64,000 nucleotides of DNA. Source: Verrucomicrobium sp. BvORR034 (lineage in GTDB: Bacteria; Verrucomicrobiota; Verrucomicrobiia; Verrucomicrobiales; Verrucomicrobiaceae). A model generated the notes under the pieces. It made no database searches. It saw nothing but the letters and a program-made list of their open reading frames with translations, and was not told the DNA's origin. A program made the position numbers and the translations under genes. Location: the NCBI RefSeq assembly GCF_000739635.1, contig NZ_BATQ01000151.1, positions 1-64,000 on the forward strand, written 5' to 3'. Of the stretch, positions 60,727 through 64,000 are shown piece by piece (the first letter of the stretch is position 1; every line of letters begins with the position of its first letter).

Positions 60727-62859
60727 CCCCTTATACGGCACCTCATCCCAACTCTTGATGCCCAAGATGGGCAAAGCAAACGCACTCGCCTTATCCCACT
60801 CCGGAGTGCCTATGGCCTGGTAGAGATGCCAGATGGGTTTGATGCCCAAGGGGTCTCCCGCGTCATCGCGGAATTTCCGCAACCCCAGGCGCAATCCGCC
60901 TTCTGACCGATCATCGGCCCAGAGGTGGTACTGGAACGCAGTCACGGTGGGCAGGGATTCGATCTTCTTCCAGGCGTAGGCCATGCCGGCGGCCTGATCG
61001 GCCAGGGTCTTTTCTGAGTAGTCGGGGGAATTCAGCCCCTGCTCTGTGAGCTGAATCTCGCGAGGCTGTCCCTGATAAGCCACGCGTGGCAGGCGGGCCC
61101 AGGCGTCCAGCACCTCCATGTTCTTGAAGGTGATGAACGGGGCATTGAAATCAAAGGTCGCACCCGGATCTTCCCAGGTACGGGTATTGCGGAGGTCTTC
61201 CGCATACGGGTGATAGGCGATGCCCCAAGGGAAGTCACCTTCCTTCCTGCTGAACTGGACGAGGTATTCCAACAAAGCGCGACCGGCATAAGCCCGGGGA
61301 TCGAGTTTCAGGGTCCAACCGTGCTCCAGGGAGATCAAGGATTTGGCGTGGGCATCATACTGACCCGCCAGCAACCAGGCCACGCGCATGGATTTCTGAT
61401 AGAGGTCGAGGTAGGTGAGATCAGTCTTGTCGCCGGCGTTAGTCCAGTAGAAGCCGCTGTTGATCTCATTGTGCATGATCCAGTGGTGCACCCGACCGTA
61501 CTTGCCATCCGGGCGGCTGTAGCGTTCGGTGACCAGGTTCATGGCGGCGGCATAGGCCTGCGCGCCCTCCTGGGTGGCAAAGTTGGGCATGACGTAGAGG
61601 CCGATGGGCTCGGCATGCGGATGCCCGGCCATCTTGATCCACGCCCCCTCCGCGGCCTCACGCTCCTGGGGCAGCAGGATGATGGCAGAGACCATCAGTT
61701 GCTTCCTGGCCGCGATGGTCATGTAGCGGTCGTAGCCAGCCAGCACGCCTTCGTTCACATACCAGGTGCGGCCAGCATAGGTGTAGGGCGTTTTCCCTTC
61801 GCCGGGGGTCGGGGACAGCAGGTGATTGAGCAGGATGTTCAGCGTCACGGAGGTGATGCCGAGCTTGTCCATGTCCTCATGATCAAACTCACAACCGCCG
61901 AGCCCCTTCTTGGACCGGGGCTGCATCAGGGACAAATCGGCGCGGGGCGTTTGCTTTTCCACGTACCGCAGCGCGGAAACGGGCTCCACTCCCTCCGCAG
62001 TCCTTTGCACCACGACCCAGCCGGAGAGGAGGAGATCGCGATCCTTCACTGTGTCGCGCGGAACGCTGACGGTGAAGGCCCCTTGGGCATCCGCCAGGAT
62101 AGCGTGGACGGCGGCGGGGTGTTTCAAGTTCGTGACGTCCTCCCACATCGGCACCTCCGCGAGCAACCACGGCTGATTGGGGTCGGCAACCCGGCCTTCG
62201 ATCTTGATCTGGGATGGATCGGCGGAGACAGCGGTGATCTGGTGCGGAAACTCCTGGCTGAGATATTTCCTCATCCTCTCTGCCAGCGCGCGGTCGTCTT
62301 TGATCCGCGCATCCTTGGTTGCCGCCAATTCAGCCTCCTGAGCCGTGGCCGCACGGGCCTTCAGGTTCCGAAAGCGGGCAACTAATCCAGGCGATTCTCC
62401 CCAAGTGAGGCGCAACGTTCTGACCGGGAGGGCAGGTTTTGCGGAAGCATCCCGCAGATCAATCGCCTGCTGCCCCCACCCTTCCCTGCGGCCCACACCC
62501 TGCACCGTCACCAGATGCGGGATATCGAGCAACGAACCGACAAACACCAACATGCGCCCAACGCCAGTGAGGCTGAAGTACTCAAACGACAGGATGGGCT
62601 CCTTTACGAGATCAAGCCCCTCCCCCTCCACTCGAACGTGAAAATAAGGATCCGGCCCCGTTGTACGCACCTCCCACTCGCCATTGTCCAAGGGAGTGAG
62701 CTCCACCTGGTTGGCTCCTTCTTTTAGGGGGGTGAGGGTGATGTCGGCCTGCAGGGTGGAGACGCAGGTCAAAGAGCAAGCCACGAGACAGCAGACAAGG
62801 GCTGCGACTCGGACTTTGGCCCGAGTGAAAGAAAAATGGGACAAGGAAGAGATCAACAT
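60706..62859 (-). CDS. Secreted DUF5722 protein, glycoside-hydrolase-like TIM barrel
   Basis: 717 residues, ATG at 62859, signal peptide ending near residue 38. An N-terminal beta domain (about 40-170) and a connecting segment precede the DUF5722 region from about 315. Landmarks are DMDKLGITSVTLNILLNHLL, TWYVNEGVLAGYD, WIMHNEINSGFYW (Glu465) and IQLTEQGLNSPD (Glu606). The two Glu at strand ends match the acid/base and nucleophile of clan-A glycosidases such as GH5 and GH39, so a retaining glycosidase is likely. The last residues are encoded by a repeat arm, so the C-terminus may have been altered. Confidence 0.83.
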   Translation of the reverse strand: MLISSLSHFSFTRAKVRVAALVCCLVACSLTCVSTLQADITLTPLKEGANQVELTPLDNGEWEVRTTGPDPYFHVRVEGEGLDLVKEPILSFEYFSLTGVGRMLVFVGSLLDIPHLVTVQGVGRREGWGQQAIDLRDASAKPALPVRTLRLTWGESPGLVARFRNLKARAATAQEAELAATKDARIKDDRALAERMRKYLSQEFPHQITAVSADPSQIKIEGRVADPNQPWLLAEVPMWEDVTNLKHPAAVHAILADAQGAFTVSVPRDTVKDRDLLLSGWVVVQRTAEGVEPVSALRYVEKQTPRADLSLMQPRSKKGLGGCEFDHEDMDKLGITSVTLNILLNHLLSPTPGEGKTPYTYAGRTWYVNEGVLAGYDRYMTIAARKQLMVSAIILLPQEREAAEGAWIKMAGHPHAEPIGLYVMPNFATQEGAQAYAAAMNLVTERYSRPDGKYGRVHHWIMHNEINSGFYWTNAGDKTDLTYLDLYQKSMRVAWLLAGQYDAHAKSLISLEHGWTLKLDPRAYAGRALLEYLVQFSRKEGDFPWGIAYHPYAEDLRNTRTWEDPGATFDFNAPFITFKNMEVLDAWARLPRVAYQGQPREIQLTEQGLNSPDYSEKTLADQAAGMAYAWKKIESLPTVTAFQYHLWADDRSEGGLRLGLRKFRDDAGDPLGIKPIWHLYQAIGTPEWDKASAFALPILGIKSWDEVPYKGKIMNEE

Positions 62860-62898
62860 TGGAGAGCAAACTCATACGCTCGGTTGTCCTCCATTGAA

Positions 62899-63429
62899 TC
62901 ATTGGCCTGGTTGATCATCCGCTTTGCGTCGCCGGTATGCTTCCATTTCGGAGGGAGTCATCAATCGTTCCATGATAGGGTGCTTTTGCAGCCAGTAGCT
63001 CAGGCAGTAGATCGGAGCCATGGCCGCATATCCTGTCTCATAGGTCATCTTAAGCACCGCTCCGCTTTTGGACCGGAGCGCAGCCACATTAAGCCCCCCA
63101 ATCAGAGGTGAACTCACCTCTCCAGATGGGCCGTATTTGAAGTTGCCGAATTCACCGCCGGCAATTTCATCTGCCGGCATTTGTGTCATGCTGCCTGCGA
63201 AAGAACTCAGAAGTCGTCGGGTAGTCCAGATGTACCAATCCTCGTTTGAGAATATGCCCGTAACAATGGGGATCTCGCCGGACTGGAGATCAACTTGCGC
63301 AGGATAGTGCAACCGGCTGGCCCCGATGGTCGTGGACTCCCATCGTTCCACGTGCATGGTCGCCTTTCTGATATGCGTGATAGCGATCCAGGCGATCCGC
63401 ATATCGTCACTCACATAGTAGGGGGACAT
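62899..63429 (-). CDS. Hypothetical protein
   Basis: 176 residues from the ATG at 63429 (MSPYYVSDDM); a TTG at 63486 would add 19 residues. No signal peptide or TM is seen. A beta-rich first half (IAWIAITHIRKATMHVERW) is followed by a region with FNKYGPSGE-like FKYGPSGE, and it ends in a charged helix MTPSEMEAYRRRKADD. I do not recognise the family. It sits 39 bp upstream of the DUF5722 gene, on the same strand, and 72 bp after the VOC gene, so the three may be transcribed together. Confidence 0.5.
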   Translation of the reverse strand: MSPYYVSDDMRIAWIAITHIRKATMHVERWESTTIGASRLHYPAQVDLQSGEIPIVTGIFSNEDWYIWTTRRLLSSFAGSMTQMPADEIAGGEFGNFKYGPSGEVSSPLIGGLNVAALRSKSGAVLKMTYETGYAAMAPIYCLSYWLQKHPIMERLMTPSEMEAYRRRKADDQPGQ

Positions 63430-63501
63430 CGGCGAATTCAATTGTGGTTTCCACTGTGAGGTCACTCCACCAATTGAGCGCCCCAACTGCCATAGGCGCT
63501 G

Positions 63502-63861
63502 TCATGCCGTGCCAAACATCACCCGTCTTCCGTCCGGGTCCACCACGGTGATGACCACGTCATCCTGCGAATCCACCGGCACGTTCATAACCACGAGCTT
63601 TTCAAGGAAGGCCTTCTGATCGGAAATCTGGAAGTAGAGGTGCGTGAGGTTGGATTCACGCAATGCGGGATGAGTGTGGGTGGCAAAAGCTTTGGCATCA
63701 TGCAGAGCGAGCTGCACGCCATCGCGATCCAGCTTCCAGTACACGTAGCCGCTGCCGGTGCCCACTTCCTCCCAGGCCAGCCCCGCCACATCCCGATAAA
63801 ACGCGGCGGTGGTGGGCGGATCTTCGGAAGTGAGAAAGATGCCTCGGAGAGTGGATTTCAT
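63502..63861 (-). CDS. VOC family (glyoxalase/bleomycin-resistance-like) protein
   Basis: 119 residues, ATG at 63861. It has the single-domain VOC layout: IFLTSEDPPTTAAFYRDVAGL with the strand-helix opening, VYWKLDRDGVQLALHD in the middle and VVDPDGRRVMFGTA at the end, the common DPDGN-like finish. Such proteins dimerise to make one metal site; here the usual ligand positions are only partly visible (His54 in LALHD and a late position without Glu). Function cannot be assigned beyond the fold. Confidence 0.82.
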   Translation of the reverse strand: MKSTLRGIFLTSEDPPTTAAFYRDVAGLAWEEVGTGSGYVYWKLDRDGVQLALHDAKAFATHTHPALRESNLTHLYFQISDQKAFLEKLVVMNVPVDSQDDVVITVVDPDGRRVMFGTA

Positions 63862-63883
63862 GCGTCAAAAACCAAGCACGAGT

Positions 63884-64000
63884 TCACGGAGCCTTCGGAT
63901 AGTCGCCGCCATTCAGACTCTTGACCACGGATTTCAGCCAGTCGTTGAGGGCTTCCTGCATGGCGGGCAGGCGATCGGGCTGCTCGGCAAAGAGGACGCG
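63884..64000 (-). CDS. C-terminal end of a probable sulfatase, cut by the window
   Basis: Only the last 38 residues are inside the window, ending at the TGA at 63884. The text AEQPDRLPAMQEALNDWLKS, followed by SVVKSLNGGDYP, matches the C-terminal helix and tail of secreted sulfatases (arylsulfatase/choline-sulfatase type) that are abundant in Verrucomicrobiota. The active-site part lies outside. The VOC gene starts 22 bp downstream on the same strand. Confidence 0.6.
   Translation of the reverse strand, partial: RVLFAEQPDRLPAMQEALNDWLKSVVKSLNGGDYPKAP

Overview
The window looks like a chromosomal segment of a GC-rich Gram-negative bacterium of the Verrucomicrobiota, probably the Verrucomicrobium/Prosthecobacter/Roseimicrobium group. 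Family content supports this: a ThuA plus PVC-type dehydrogenase mosaic protein, a DUF5722 glycosidase-like protein, a probable sulfatase, a TPR protein with a gluzincin-type protease site, short OPX polysaccharide export proteins, and intergenic hairpins typical of repeat-rich genomes. No species marker such as rRNA is present, so the assignment is inference.

Layout. Positions 1-4.2 kb (minus strand) hold a truncated TPR/metallopeptidase gene, a secreted polysaccharide-deacetylase-like protein and a small membrane protein. From 4.5 to 51.7 kb lies one very large surface-polysaccharide locus. (a) 4.5-7.4 kb, minus: a GT4 and a GT-C membrane glycosyltransferase. (b) 7.5-11.6 kb, plus: a UDP-GlcNAc C4-epimerase (WbpP/TviC type), a methyltransferase, a membrane GT2 and an uncharacterised His-rich deacetylase-like protein. 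(c) 11.7-18.4 kb, minus: an export operon of a two-TM protein, a Pro-rich beta-barrel, an EF-hand protein, a short Wza/OPX lipoprotein and a Wzc tyrosine autokinase. (d) 18.7-21.7 kb, plus: a small lipoprotein, a prepilin-like peptide, an EEP phosphohydrolase and a GT4. (e) 21.7-28.6 kb, minus: a Wzy/O-antigen-ligase-like protein, a methyltransferase, the polyprenyl glycosylphosphotransferase that primes synthesis, a GT4, a methyltransferase and a GT2. (f) 28.8-50.5 kb, plus: a GT2, a GbsR/MarR regulator, an ABC-2 exporter pair (Wzm/Wzt), then a dense run of GT2, GT9, FkbM, GT4, GT8-like and acyltransferase genes ending with a VanZ-like protein. Many of the enzymes in (f) are local paralogues of each other. 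(g) 50.5-51.7 kb, minus: a membrane GT2.

From 51.9 kb onward the genes are unrelated to the polymer locus: a 1505-residue secreted multi-domain protein ending in a type 1 copper domain, tRNA-Arg(CCT), an AlkC-type DNA glycosylase, an esterase with EF-hands, a second EEP protein, the DUF5722 protein, an unknown protein, a VOC protein and the C-terminus of a sulfatase. This part also carries several hairpin repeats and a 292-bp element with 27-bp perfect terminal inverted repeats.

How it may work together (inference): the priming transferase loads a sugar-phosphate on a polyprenyl carrier. Glycosyltransferases extend and methyltransferases and acyltransferases decorate it. Wzy-like polymerisation and/or ABC export move it across the inner membrane. 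The Wzc kinase, short OPX and beta-barrel then form the envelope conduit. No Wzx flippase is visible in the window, and both a Wzy-type and an ABC-type set are present, so either two polymers are made or the system is a hybrid.
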